Assembly: GCF_001610895.1 (NCBI RefSeq)
Contig: NZ_CP011273.1
Span: 2,542,001 to 2,606,000, forward strand
Length of the DNA: 64,000 nt
From: Planctomyces sp. SH-PL62
Lineage (GTDB): Bacteria; Planctomycetota; Planctomycetia; Isosphaerales; Isosphaeraceae
Direction of reading: 5' to 3'
Shown: one piece after another, positions 7,184 through 15,753 of the stretch
Layout: each line of letters begins with the position of its first letter
Position numbering within the stretch: position 1 is the stretch's first letter
Translations under genes and position numbers: made by a program
The notes under the pieces: model-generated
Told to the model about the DNA's origin: nothing
The model's database searches: none
What the model saw: only the letters and a program-made list of their open reading frames with translations

Positions 7184-7959
7184 TGATCCTGGACGTCAAC
7201 GCCTACCTCGGCCCCTTCGCCTTCCGCCCGCTCCGCCACAACACCGGCCCGGCCCTGGTCGCCCTGATGGACGCGAAGGGGATCGACCGGGCGGTCGTCT
7301 CCAGCGCAAGCGCCATCACCTACCGCAACACCCAGGCGGGCAATGAGGAGGTCGCGGCCGAGGTCGTCGGACGGGGCGATCGGCTGATCCCCTTCGCCGT
7401 GATCAACCCGTCCTACGCCGGCTGGCGGGACGACCTGCACGCCTGCCGCGACCTGGGCTTCCGGGGCCTCCGCCTCTACCCGAAGTGGCACGGCTACGCG
7501 CTTCCCGATCCGGCCTGCCTGGAACTGGTCGACGCCGCGACCGCGATGGGGATGCCGATCTCGATCCCGATCCGGGTCGAGGACGTGCGCAACCGGAGCT
7601 GGCTGGTGGAGGTCCCCGAGGTCCCGCTGGCCGAGGTCGCCGCCCTGGTCGCGGCTCGGCCGGACGCGCGGTTCCTGCTCCTCAACGGGGCGGGGTATGC
7701 GAACGGACCGCTGGGGCGGAAGGACTCCGGGCTCCCCGCCAACTACCTGATCGAGATCTCCCGGATGGACTCGGTCCTCACCGACGAGATCGGCCGCCTG
7801 GTCGCCGGCCTGGGCGCCGATCGCCTGGCCTTCGGCACCGGGATGCCGTTCCATTACCCGGACCTGGCGCTGCTGAAGCTCGAAGTCCTCCGCGTCGACG
7901 ACGCCGACCGGCGGCGGATCGCCTGGAGCAACGCCGCCGAATGGCTCAAGCTGGGCTGA
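7183..7959 (+). CDS. amidohydrolase-like protein lacking canonical metal ligands
   Basis: 258 residues. It is a TIM-barrel relative of the preceding protein, starting at ATG 7183 within that gene's stop. No signal peptide is present. The usual N-terminal HxH is replaced by DVNAYLG (Asn6, Tyr8), and the late Asp segment reads AFGTGMPF with Gly in the Asp position. It may bind no metal and could act as a partner or pseudoenzyme of the upstream protein, or belong to a subgroup with another chemistry. The coupling and the divergence are seen in the sequence; the functional reading is inference. Confidence 0.8.
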   Translation: MILDVNAYLGPFAFRPLRHNTGPALVALMDAKGIDRAVVSSASAITYRNTQAGNEEVAAEVVGRGDRLIPFAVINPSYAGWRDDLHACRDLGFRGLRLYPKWHGYALPDPACLELVDAATAMGMPISIPIRVEDVRNRSWLVEVPEVPLAEVAALVAARPDARFLLLNGAGYANGPLGRKDSGLPANYLIEISRMDSVLTDEIGRLVAGLGADRLAFGTGMPFHYPDLALLKLEVLRVDDADRRRIAWSNAAEWLKLG

Positions 7960-7976
7960 ATGAGGATCGAACGGCC

Positions 7977-8645
7977 ATGGACATCGACGCGATCGAACGC
8001 CGGCTGGCCGCCGCCCGCGAACGGGAGCAGGCCGTCTACCAGAACATGGACCCTGCGAACCGTGACCGGACCTGGGAGGATGACCTGGCCGCCGCCGAAG
8101 CCGTTTTGCAAGCCGAACGCGAGCTGGCCGCGGCGAAGGGCGAGGAGCACGCCGTCCCGCTTGATTTCCCCGTGCACTGGAACCTGGGCGTTCCGACGCC
8201 GCACGTCCTCCAGAGCGATCGCAAGACGTTCTTGATCTTCCGCCTGGACGAACAGGACCCCGATTGGGATGGGACCTACGTCCGACTCGTCGACCCCGGC
8301 GACGGTTCGATCGTGCCGCTGGCCCTCGTGGAATTCCTCGACTGCTCCTCGGCCCGGCTGGGCGACCCGAACAACGAGGTCCACGAGGGACATCCCCTGA
8401 ACGGCAGGGGGCTGGACGGCTACATGCCCCAGCGGGTCGTGAATTCGCGGTGGCTCACGGAGCTGGAGGCGATCAACCGCGTCCACCCCTGCTACGACCA
8501 GGCCCGATGGCGGGATCGCAACCATTACGTCTTCTGGTTCTGCAACTCGACCTTCGAATGCGTGGCCCGGTCGTTCACGGTTGAAACCTTCCGCGAGAGC
8601 TTCGCCGACCTCCTCGCCCGCGCCTGCCGCCGGCTCCTCTCCTGA
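7977..8645 (+). CDS. hypothetical protein with N-terminal coiled coil
   Basis: 222 residues. Residues 5-60 (AIERRLAAAREREQAV and onward) look like a charged coiled coil. The C-terminal part is a compact, Trp/Asn-rich domain with HEGHPLNGRGLDGY and RWRDRNHYVFWFCNSTFEC. I do not recognise the family. It starts 17 bases after the amidohydrolase-like gene and probably belongs to the same transcript. No signal peptide or membrane segment is seen, so it is likely cytoplasmic. Confidence 0.7.
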   Translation: MDIDAIERRLAAAREREQAVYQNMDPANRDRTWEDDLAAAEAVLQAERELAAAKGEEHAVPLDFPVHWNLGVPTPHVLQSDRKTFLIFRLDEQDPDWDGTYVRLVDPGDGSIVPLALVEFLDCSSARLGDPNNEVHEGHPLNGRGLDGYMPQRVVNSRWLTELEAINRVHPCYDQARWRDRNHYVFWFCNSTFECVARSFTVETFRESFADLLARACRRLLS

Positions 8646-8684
8646 GTCTTGAGCGCCGACGACGAATCCATCCTCATTACACGG

Positions 8685-8714
8685 TTGTTGAACATTTGCT
8701 GTCGATGCTAGAAT
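8685..8714 (+). promoter_or_regulatory. candidate promoter for the solitary DUF1501 gene
   Basis: TTGTTG (8685-8690), an 18-base spacer and TAGAAT (8709-8714, 5 of 6 consensus). It lies 75 bases before the GTG start in a locally AT-richer gap. Confidence 0.35.
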
Positions 8715-8789
8715 CGGGCGTCGCCGGTCGGGGACGAGCCTCGTCCCGTCGGGGGCGACTCCACCCACCAAGACGATGAGGGCGACGCC

Positions 8790-10148
8790 GTGTCCCAGTC
8801 CGATTCTCCGGCCTGCCTCGGCACGATGCCCCGGCGGGCGTTCCTGCGGGCCTCGCTGACCGGGTTCTCGGCGCTGGGGGTCTCGGACCTCATGCGGCTG
8901 CAAGCGGCGGCTTCGACCGGCGGCGCGTCGGGGGGCCCGTCGATGATCGTGGTGTGGCTCTGGGGCGGGCCCAGCCACATGGAGACGTTCGACATGAAGC
9001 CCGATGCGCCCGAGGCGTATCGCGGCCTGTTCAAGCCGATCCCGACGAGCGTGCCGGGGATCGAGATCTGCGAGAAGCTCCCCCGGCTGGCCGAGATCGC
9101 CGACAAGCTCGCGATCGTCCGGTCGATCACCCACGACAGCCCGGGGCACGCCAACAGCACGCACACCGTCCTGACCGGCTACACCGGCGACCTGGTGGAG
9201 CAGGCGCCGTTCACGCCCAAGCAGCCCTACGTCTTCCACGCCGCCAACAAGTTCCTGCCCGATCGCGCGGACTCGCTCCCCAAGTGGGTCGCGCTGCCGA
9301 ACCTGCCCTACGAGGGCGGCGGCGCGCTGGGCCGGACGTACGGGCCGTTCAAGGTCGCGGCCGACCCGAACAAGCCCGATTTCAAGGTCCCGGAGCTGGT
9401 CCTGGACGAGGCGCGTCGCGCCCGGCTCGGCGGCCGGAGTCGGCTGCTCGCCGGGTTCGACGGCGCGCGTCGGGCGTTGGAGGAAACCGCCGCGACCCGC
9501 TCGTTCGACGTCTTCCAGCGGCGGGCGCTCGACGTTTTGACCAGCCCCTCGGCGCGCGACGCCTTCGACCTGGCCCGCGAGCCCGACGTCCTCCGCGACC
9601 GCTACGGCCGCAACGTCGTCGGCCAGCGCTGCCTGCTGGCGCGTCGGCTGGTGGAGTCGGGCGTGAGGCTGGTGACGATCGACTTCCCCTGCGTCCCCGG
9701 CCAGAAGGCCTTCTCCTGGGACGACCACGCGAGCGTCTGGAACATCTTCGAACAGATGGAGATCCGCCTGCCGGTGCTCGACCAGGCCGTCTCGGCGCTG
9801 ATCGAGGACGTCCACGCCCGAGGGCTGGACAAGGAGACCCTGATCGTCGTCATGGGCGAGATGGGCCGCACGCCCAAGCTCTCCAACCACCAGGGCCAGC
9901 CCGGCCGCGAGCACTGGGGCAAAGCGATGTCCGTCCTGATGTCGGGCGGCGGAATGCCCATGGGCCAGGTCATCGGCGCGACGACCGCCAGGGGCGAGGA
10001 GCCCAAGGAGCGGCGGTTCACCCCCAACGACCTCCTCGCCACCTGGTATCGCTACCTCGGCATCGACCACACCCAGTACTACCCGGACGTCGCCGGCCGC
10101 CCCATCGCGCTGCTCCCCCACGGCGACCCGATCTCCGAGCTGATCTGA
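8790..10148 (+). CDS. DUF1501 family protein, Tat-exported
   Basis: 452 residues. A twin-arginine leader (PRRAFLRASLTGFSALG) is followed by a DUF1501 domain, a sulfatase/alkaline-phosphatase-like fold abundant in planctomycetes. WLWGGPSHMETFDMKP, LARRLVESGVRLVTIDFP and VVMGEMGRTPKL correspond to its conserved blocks. GTG 8790 is used; ATG 8826 would also keep the leader. Unlike the other two DUF1501 genes here, it has no DUF1549/DUF1553 heme partner beside it. A small Cys-containing gene follows 95 bases later. The biochemical activity of the family is not established. Confidence 0.9.
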   Translation: MSQSDSPACLGTMPRRAFLRASLTGFSALGVSDLMRLQAAASTGGASGGPSMIVVWLWGGPSHMETFDMKPDAPEAYRGLFKPIPTSVPGIEICEKLPRLAEIADKLAIVRSITHDSPGHANSTHTVLTGYTGDLVEQAPFTPKQPYVFHAANKFLPDRADSLPKWVALPNLPYEGGGALGRTYGPFKVAADPNKPDFKVPELVLDEARRARLGGRSRLLAGFDGARRALEETAATRSFDVFQRRALDVLTSPSARDAFDLAREPDVLRDRYGRNVVGQRCLLARRLVESGVRLVTIDFPCVPGQKAFSWDDHASVWNIFEQMEIRLPVLDQAVSALIEDVHARGLDKETLIVVMGEMGRTPKLSNHQGQPGREHWGKAMSVLMSGGGMPMGQVIGATTARGEEPKERRFTPNDLLATWYRYLGIDHTQYYPDVAGRPIALLPHGDPISELI

Positions 10149-10243
10149 GCGCGTTCGGCCCACCGCTTGCATCGGAGACGACTTGAAGGATCATCCCGGT
10201 GAAGGGTGATCCATCCTGTCATCAACCGAGGGAGACTCCGATC

Positions 10244-10501
10244 ATGGCCGCCTTCAAGTCCCCCGCGCACGACGATCACGACGATTCCGAATGGGGCCTC
10301 TGCAAGGACTGCAAGTGGTGGCAGATCGAGCCCGAGGCGAAGGTCGAGGACCCGACGCTCGGGCTCTGCATCGACGAGGACCTGTTGCCGTACAACCTGA
10401 GGGTCTCGGGGCTCAGCGGCTGCAACCACTTCATGGCCGGCGAGCCGGCTCGGGCGGCGGGCTCGGCCGAGGCCCCGCCGCACGCCAAGGCCACGCGCTG
10501 A
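10244..10501 (+). CDS. small Cys-containing protein, possible zinc-binding
   Basis: 85 residues. GLCKDCKWWQ supplies a CxxC pair. LGLCIDED and SGCNHFM supply two further Cys, giving a four-Cys arrangement suggestive of a small zinc- or metal-binding fold. An acidic His/Asp stretch (HDDHDDSEW) precedes it and the tail is Ala/Pro-rich and probably disordered. ATG 10244 has GAGGGAG upstream. No signal peptide is visible. I recognise no named family. Confidence 0.7.
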   Translation: MAAFKSPAHDDHDDSEWGLCKDCKWWQIEPEAKVEDPTLGLCIDEDLLPYNLRVSGLSGCNHFMAGEPARAAGSAEAPPHAKATR

Positions 10502-10528
10502 AGGCCACGCGCCGAACCAGGCCGCGCG

Positions 10529-11695
10529 TCAGTCGCGAGGGCGGATCCGATACAGGTGGACCTGATAGGCGGTGAAGCGGTCGGACCAGGCGCCGGCGGG
10601 GGCTTCGAGGGTCCGGGACTCGTCGAGGACCTCCACCGCCAGCTTCGCGTCGGCCTGGCCGGGGAGCTGGAACGTCGCGGTGGTCTCGCCCTCGCGGAGC
10701 GAGGCGGCGAAGAGGTACGTCTCGTCCCCCAGGCGCTTGACGACCCAGGCGATCGGGATCGATTCGTCCGAGGAGGAGACGGTCGCGCCGTCGGGGACGT
10801 CGGGGCTGTTGAGGACCGGGGCGAGTTCGTGGATGCGGGCGTTGGTCGCCGCGACCTCGCGCGCCACCGCGTCGTCGGCGAGCAGTCCGGCCTCGATGAA
10901 CGTGGGCTTGAACTGGTGGCAGAAGTAGATCAGCCCCTTCGCGCCCCGGATCAGGGCCATCCAGACCTCGGAGCGGATCTCCTGGGGGGTGGCCTTCCGG
11001 TCCTCGTTGCTGATCCGGGTCGTCTCGATGCAGCACCAGACGGGCTTGCGGCCGCCGGTCCACTCGCGGAGCCGGTCGACGCCCTGGGGGACGTACCAGA
11101 GCTTGCCGGCGACGGCCGCGTCGGTGCTGCACGCCGGGTAGATGTCGAACGAGGCGATGTCGCAGCCCTTGAGGTACTCCGGGTAGTCCTCGGGGTGGTT
11201 GGTCCGCGTCCCCCGGCCGTACCAGCCGTCCCACGCGACCCCCTGGCCCAGATTGAGCAGCACCGGGCGGTCGGGATCGGCGGCCTTCATCGCGCGATAG
11301 CGTTCGAGGATCGTCTCGGGCGTGACGGGGGGGCCGTACCCCTTGCCGTTCGGCAGCGCCTGGGCGTTGTCGGGCTCGTCGTCGTGCATCCAGCCGACGA
11401 TCGTCGGCCGGTCGCGGAACGCCAGGGAACGGGGGCTCTGGCCGGCGATCACGCGGATGCCGGCCGCGTCGAGGGCGTCGAGCTGCTCGACCGTCGGCCC
11501 CCGCCAAAGGCCGACGTACACGTTCACGCCGATCGCCCGATACTTCTCCGCGTTCGCCACGTCCTGCAACCAGACGGCGATCGGGAAATGATCGGGCCGA
11601 TCCGGCAGGCCCTTCGCGAAAGTTGCGGCGTCGTCCCCCGCCCTCGCGCCGACCGTCCAAGCCGCCAGTAGCAAGACGAACGTCCCGATCCGCAT
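10529..11695 (-). CDS. secreted glycoside-hydrolase-like (TIM-barrel) protein
   Basis: 388 residues from ATG 11695, which has GGGAGG upstream and opens a Sec signal peptide (MRIGTFVLLLAAWTVGARA). The middle alternates strands and helices like a (beta/alpha)8 barrel. VGWMHDDEPDN carries an acidic pair, and KPVWCCIETTRISNE places a Glu on a late strand, as in retaining glycosidases. The C-terminal ~90 residues look like a beta-sandwich. Family assignment is not certain; a role in polysaccharide handling is inferred. It is convergent with the small Cys gene. Confidence 0.65.
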   Translation of the reverse strand: MRIGTFVLLLAAWTVGARAGDDAATFAKGLPDRPDHFPIAVWLQDVANAEKYRAIGVNVYVGLWRGPTVEQLDALDAAGIRVIAGQSPRSLAFRDRPTIVGWMHDDEPDNAQALPNGKGYGPPVTPETILERYRAMKAADPDRPVLLNLGQGVAWDGWYGRGTRTNHPEDYPEYLKGCDIASFDIYPACSTDAAVAGKLWYVPQGVDRLREWTGGRKPVWCCIETTRISNEDRKATPQEIRSEVWMALIRGAKGLIYFCHQFKPTFIEAGLLADDAVAREVAATNARIHELAPVLNSPDVPDGATVSSSDESIPIAWVVKRLGDETYLFAASLREGETTATFQLPGQADAKLAVEVLDESRTLEAPAGAWSDRFTAYQVHLYRIRPRD

Positions 11696-11775
11696 GGCGT
11701 CCTCCCTTCGGTCCCTGAAACCCGGAAGCGAGGTCCATTCTATCGCGGCCCGCGCCCGCCTTGCACGCGCCTGGT

Positions 11776-12987
11776 TCAGTTGATGAACCGCGCGAAGACG
11801 TCGCGGTTGACCGTCGCGTTGGCGGGGCGGAAGTAGGAGCTGTGGGAGCACTGCGGATTGACGAGCCCCAGGAAGCTGCCGCAGCCGGAGGGCGCCAGGT
11901 TGACGAAATCCGCATCGACGGCGTACGGGCGCCCCTTGAGGGGCCCGCCGACGACGTCGCCCCGGGCGTCGAGGTTGACCCAGTTGCGGACGTTCGCCGG
12001 CTTCCGGCCGTCCTTGTTGGCGGGGCGGAGCCGCAGCTTCACGGCGCCGATGGAGAGCGCGGCGCCGACGGTGAAGAAGTTGCGGACGAGCGGCGTGCGG
12101 AGCCCGTCGTCCTCGAGCTGGCGGAGGCCCTCGTAGGCGACGACCGTGCCCCAGCTATGCGCGATGACGTCCAGCCCGCGACCCGCGGCCAGCTCGGGCC
12201 GGACCACGGCGAGAAAGCGATCGACGATGGCCTTGCGGACCGCGTCGTCGACGAGGTAGATCGAGAAGTCGTCGATGCACGACGCCCCGGGGATGGAGAT
12301 CAGTCCGGCCATCTCGGCCCCGGCGAGCCCGGCCCCGGCGGGAGCGGCGGCGGCGGCCCCGGCCCCGAGGAGCCCGGCCCCGGCCGCCCCGGCGAGGCCG
12401 TCGGCCTGCGCGGCGGCGGCGGCCATGGTCTGCTGGTCGGCGCGATCGCGGAGCGTCTCCTTGATCTCCTCGGCGGCGGCGGCGCGGGCCCGTTCGCGCC
12501 GGGCGACCGGGTCGGGCAGCGCGTCGGCCGACGCCGCGCCGAAGACTGCCCCCCGGAGGGAGCCGGACGCCTGATTCACGATGTCGCTCCAGAGCACCTC
12601 CAACCGCGTCTCGCCCCGCGTCCCGGGCCCGAAGGCCGTCGGCACGAAGGGCTGCAGCGCGGCCCACCAGGGGTCGGAATAGCCCCGGTCGTGGCGGCAG
12701 ATGCCGTGCACGTAGACGAGGCGGCGGCTACCGACCGCGGCGGGCGCGGCGACGGATGCGGCGGCGGCGGCTCCGCCGTCCAATACCTCGGGGAAGAGGG
12801 CGGCCGTGTCGGCCGTCGGGATCTCGTCCGTCGAGAGGTCGGCGGTCGGTTCGGGCGGCGGCCCCGCCAGGCTCGCGTACATCTCCAGCGCCGTGCGCTG
12901 GAGGTCGGCCGGCAGGGGCCCGCTCCCGACGATGCGACCCAGCAGGGCGATCATCTCACGACGGACGTCGTCCGGTTCATTCGACAT
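11776..12987 (-). CDS. alpha/beta-hydrolase fold protein
   Basis: 403 residues. RRLVYVHGICRHDRG at about 88-102 is the first strand with an oxyanion-loop HG. DVIAHSWGT places the nucleophile Ser at about 278. LDARGD near 340 and CSHSSYF with His about 382 are candidate acid and base. A long Ala/Gly-rich insertion (about 180-225) precedes the nucleophile. No signal peptide. It starts 23 bases after the S41 peptidase gene, so the two form an operon. The substrate is unknown; a lipase or esterase is possible. Confidence 0.8.
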   Translation of the reverse strand: MSNEPDDVRREMIALLGRIVGSGPLPADLQRTALEMYASLAGPPPEPTADLSTDEIPTADTAALFPEVLDGGAAAAASVAAPAAVGSRRLVYVHGICRHDRGYSDPWWAALQPFVPTAFGPGTRGETRLEVLWSDIVNQASGSLRGAVFGAASADALPDPVARRERARAAAAEEIKETLRDRADQQTMAAAAAQADGLAGAAGAGLLGAGAAAAAPAGAGLAGAEMAGLISIPGASCIDDFSIYLVDDAVRKAIVDRFLAVVRPELAAGRGLDVIAHSWGTVVAYEGLRQLEDDGLRTPLVRNFFTVGAALSIGAVKLRLRPANKDGRKPANVRNWVNLDARGDVVGGPLKGRPYAVDADFVNLAPSGCGSFLGLVNPQCSHSSYFRPANATVNRDVFARFIN

Positions 12988-13010
12988 GGTCGGCCTCGCG
13001 AGGGTGGAAT

Positions 13011-15146
13011 TCAGAGGGTGCCGGGGTTGAGCATCTGCGCCGCGGCGGCGATCAGATCGACGTTGCGTTCCAGGATGTCGCGGCGGGTCATGAGATGGAC
13101 GGCGTCGGGCTTAACGCCGAGGTCTTCCAGCGGCACGCCCGTCCTGGCCCCGACGCGGGTCGACCGCCGAATCGCCGTGCGGAAGCTCACCCCCCTGGGC
13201 GGCGGGATGAAGCCGTCGAGGTGGGTGAAGAAGTCATAGGTCCAGACGTTGGCCCCGCCGGCCCCGGTGCGCCCGCTCGTGCCCAGGACCCGGCCGACGC
13301 CGTGGTCCTGGAAGCCGGCGGTGAAGATGTCGGTGGTGCTGTAGCAGAGCGCGTCGACCACCAGCGTGACGGGGCCCGGATAATGGTAGCCCAGGCCGGC
13401 GTTCGCGCGGGCCTCCGACGTGAGGGGGAACCCCTGGGAGTACGTCTCGCCCGTCTCGACGGCCAGGTCGATCGACTCGACCCATTCGGCGAGGCTGGGA
13501 TGGCCCTGGCAGAGCCTCAGCGTCGCCGGGGAGTTGATGAAATGGAACCGCTCCGGCTCGATCGGGCGGGAGGTGAGGGCCTGCAAGAGCAGCTCGCCCG
13601 CGTTGATGTTCCCCCCGCCGTTGCCGCGGACGTCCACGATCAGGCCGTTCTGCGGCAGGAGTTTCGCCAGGCGGACGAACTCGGCCGCGAACGAGTCGGC
13701 GTCGAACGTCATGAAGGAGGAGATGCGGATGTAGCCGAAGGTCCCGGATGGGGTCTCGACGGTTCGGAAGGCGAAGAAGTCGGGGAGGAGGCTCGTCGCG
13801 TCGGCCGCGACCGATGGGGGCGCGCCGGTCGTCGAGGCCGCGGCGGCGGCCATGCGGCGCTGGGCCTCCGGCATGTCGGGAGGCCGCATCGCCTGCTTCA
13901 TCCGCCGCAACGCCTCCCCCTTCACGTCGAAGCCCAGGGCCGAGGCCCCGAATCGCGGGCCGTCGACGGGAGCGGCGGCGGCGAACGGGTCGGCGGGCGT
14001 CGTCACGCTGGCGACGACCAGCGCCATGTGCCGCTCCTTGTCGACTTCCTCCGGGAAGAAGAGCGATTTCCGGGAGCGACGGAAGGCCTCGGTCTCGGCG
14101 TCGTAGCCCATCACCCGGGCGACGTCGTCGGCCATGTCGCCCGGGTCGTGGACGTCGGCGCCGCTGATCGCCGCGGCCGGCGTCGTCACCATCCAGTCGA
14201 ATTGAGCTTTGAACGCCCGCCCGCCGGACTCGTAACCGATGACGACCCACTCCTCGTCGGGCGGGGCGGTGAGCGCCATCGGCCGCAGCGTGAGGGCCTC
14301 CAGGCCCCGGGCGTGCCGCGCGTCGGCATTGCTCCCCGCTTCGCGAGCCGCGTTCCGCTCCACGGCCCGGTCGATGGGGATGCCGTTCCAGCTCGTCAGC
14401 GTCGCGCCGACGCCGAAGGTCGGGTGGGAGAACCCGGGCAGGACCCGGGTCACCAGGAATCGCCGCCTCGGCGGGGAGCCTTCGAAGTACTCCTCCGCCA
14501 GGAACGGGAGGTAGGCCGTCTTCCCCTGAAAGTCGAACGGGAGGATGTAATTGGTGTGCAGGTCGCGCAGCGAGTGGAAGATCTCGATCATCTCGTCGTG
14601 GAACTGCCGGGCGCTCTCGTCCCGCTCGCCCAGCTTGATCTGCAAGGCCAGCTTCCGCCTCAGCAGTCGAAGTCGCTGGAGCGGGTCGATCCCGTGCATC
14701 GCCCGCTTCAGGGGGAGGTGCACGTAGACCTGGCCGAGCATGGTCGCCGCGGCGTCGACGACCGTCAGGCGTTCTTCATGCGTCAGGTCCTGGACGCCCT
14801 CGAGGAACTGCTTCAGGGTGACGTCGCCGGTCGGCGGTGGGGGCGGCGCAGCGACCGGCGGAGGGCCAGGCGCGGCGTCCGGGGGGGGCGTCCGGAGGCC
14901 CTTCGTCCCGCCCGACTCCCCGCCGAGCTGCAGGCACATCGCGCCGATCTCTCGCAGCCCCCGCTGGAGCCATTCGAGGCGCTGCTCCAGCGTCGAGTCG
15001 GCCGTCGCCCCCCCTCCAGACGCGACGGGGGGCTCCTCCTCGCGGGCTTTCGGCGTCGCCCGCGCCGAGGACGACGCCGCCGGCCGCGCCCCCGTGGGCG
15101 GCCCCCCCGCAACTCTGGTCCGGGTCCGCTTCTTGGGCTCGGCCAT
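13011..15146 (-). CDS. S41-family peptidase (C-terminal-processing-protease-like)
   Basis: 711 residues. The first ~110 residues are low-complexity Pro/Ala/Lys and probably disordered. The central part includes a PDZ-like segment around SWNGIPIDRAVERN. The C-terminal half is a crotonase-like S41 peptidase domain: NGLIVDVRGNGGGNINAGEL is the conserved core, and VDALCYSTTDIFTAGF gives the candidate nucleophile Ser about 603. The Ser-Lys partner of CtpA-type enzymes is not obvious, so a tricorn-like arrangement is possible. No clear signal peptide. It is the first gene of an operon with the alpha/beta hydrolase. Confidence 0.85.
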   Translation of the reverse strand: MAEPKKRTRTRVAGGPPTGARPAASSSARATPKAREEEPPVASGGGATADSTLEQRLEWLQRGLREIGAMCLQLGGESGGTKGLRTPPPDAAPGPPPVAAPPPPPTGDVTLKQFLEGVQDLTHEERLTVVDAAATMLGQVYVHLPLKRAMHGIDPLQRLRLLRRKLALQIKLGERDESARQFHDEMIEIFHSLRDLHTNYILPFDFQGKTAYLPFLAEEYFEGSPPRRRFLVTRVLPGFSHPTFGVGATLTSWNGIPIDRAVERNAAREAGSNADARHARGLEALTLRPMALTAPPDEEWVVIGYESGGRAFKAQFDWMVTTPAAAISGADVHDPGDMADDVARVMGYDAETEAFRRSRKSLFFPEEVDKERHMALVVASVTTPADPFAAAAPVDGPRFGASALGFDVKGEALRRMKQAMRPPDMPEAQRRMAAAAASTTGAPPSVAADATSLLPDFFAFRTVETPSGTFGYIRISSFMTFDADSFAAEFVRLAKLLPQNGLIVDVRGNGGGNINAGELLLQALTSRPIEPERFHFINSPATLRLCQGHPSLAEWVESIDLAVETGETYSQGFPLTSEARANAGLGYHYPGPVTLVVDALCYSTTDIFTAGFQDHGVGRVLGTSGRTGAGGANVWTYDFFTHLDGFIPPPRGVSFRTAIRRSTRVGARTGVPLEDLGVKPDAVHLMTRRDILERNVDLIAAAAQMLNPGTL

Positions 15147-15283
15147 CTTCGTCCCCCAGGCTCAGGGCGCGCCGCGACCGCCGCCCGACCTCGGGCGCGG
15201 CTCGCTCGGCGGAGGGACGGGAAAAGCGGGCCTTCGTGATTCCAGGCCCGCAGGCGCCGCCCCTCCCAATCGTCAACGCTTTA

Positions 15284-15313
15284 TTAGTATTCCACCCTTT
15301 TCCGGCCAGTCAA
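15284..15313 (-). promoter_or_regulatory. candidate sigma-70 promoter for the S41/hydrolase operon
   Basis: On the minus strand TTGACT (15313-15308) is followed after 18 bases by TACTAA (15289-15284). The region 15275-15360 is AT-rich compared with its surroundings and lies about 140 bases upstream of the S41 start. Confidence 0.45.
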
Positions 15314-15397
15314 GACATTCACGCCTGATTTCCACGCAACTCCGATTAACATTTCGTCATCGTCCGGCCGGCGGCCGGGGCGGGGGCCGGAGCCCGG

Positions 15398-15718
15398 CTA
15401 CCGGCCCCGGCGCTGGCCGCGCATGAACTGGGCGAGGCGGGTCTGGGCGGACTCCCAGGAGCCGGACTTGGCCTCGGTGGTGATGGCTTCAAGGGCGTCA
15501 TAGGGGGCCTGGTCGAGCTTGCCGGCCTCGCGTTGCGACTTCAAGGTCGCCAGGCACCCGTCGACCAGTTCGGGCTTGTGGAGCGAGACGGCCGTGTAGA
15601 GGGCGTCGACGGTCTTGAAGGTCTCGGCGTCGGCGCCCATCTGCGGGGGGGCGCCGCAGCCCGCGAGGGCGAGCGCCGCGAGCAGGGCCCACGTCCTCGT
15701 TAGTTTTCGCATGTTCAT
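15398..15718 (-). CDS. small lipoprotein downstream of the DUF1559 gene
   Basis: 106 residues. A lipoprotein signal (MRKLTRTWALLAALALAGC) with lipobox LAGC places Cys21 as the lipidated residue. The mature part is short, helical and charged, with no recognised domain. Two ATGs (15718, 15712) fit. It begins 35 bases after the DUF1559 gene on the same strand; a small lipoprotein next to a DUF1559 protein suggests a linked envelope role. Confidence 0.75.
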   Translation of the reverse strand: MNMRKLTRTWALLAALALAGCGAPPQMGADAETFKTVDALYTAVSLHKPELVDGCLATLKSQREAGKLDQAPYDALEAITTEAKSGSWESAQTRLAQFMRGQRRGR

Positions 15719-15753
15719 TTGGAAGTTTCCCGATTTCGCTCGCGCGGCGAGGC

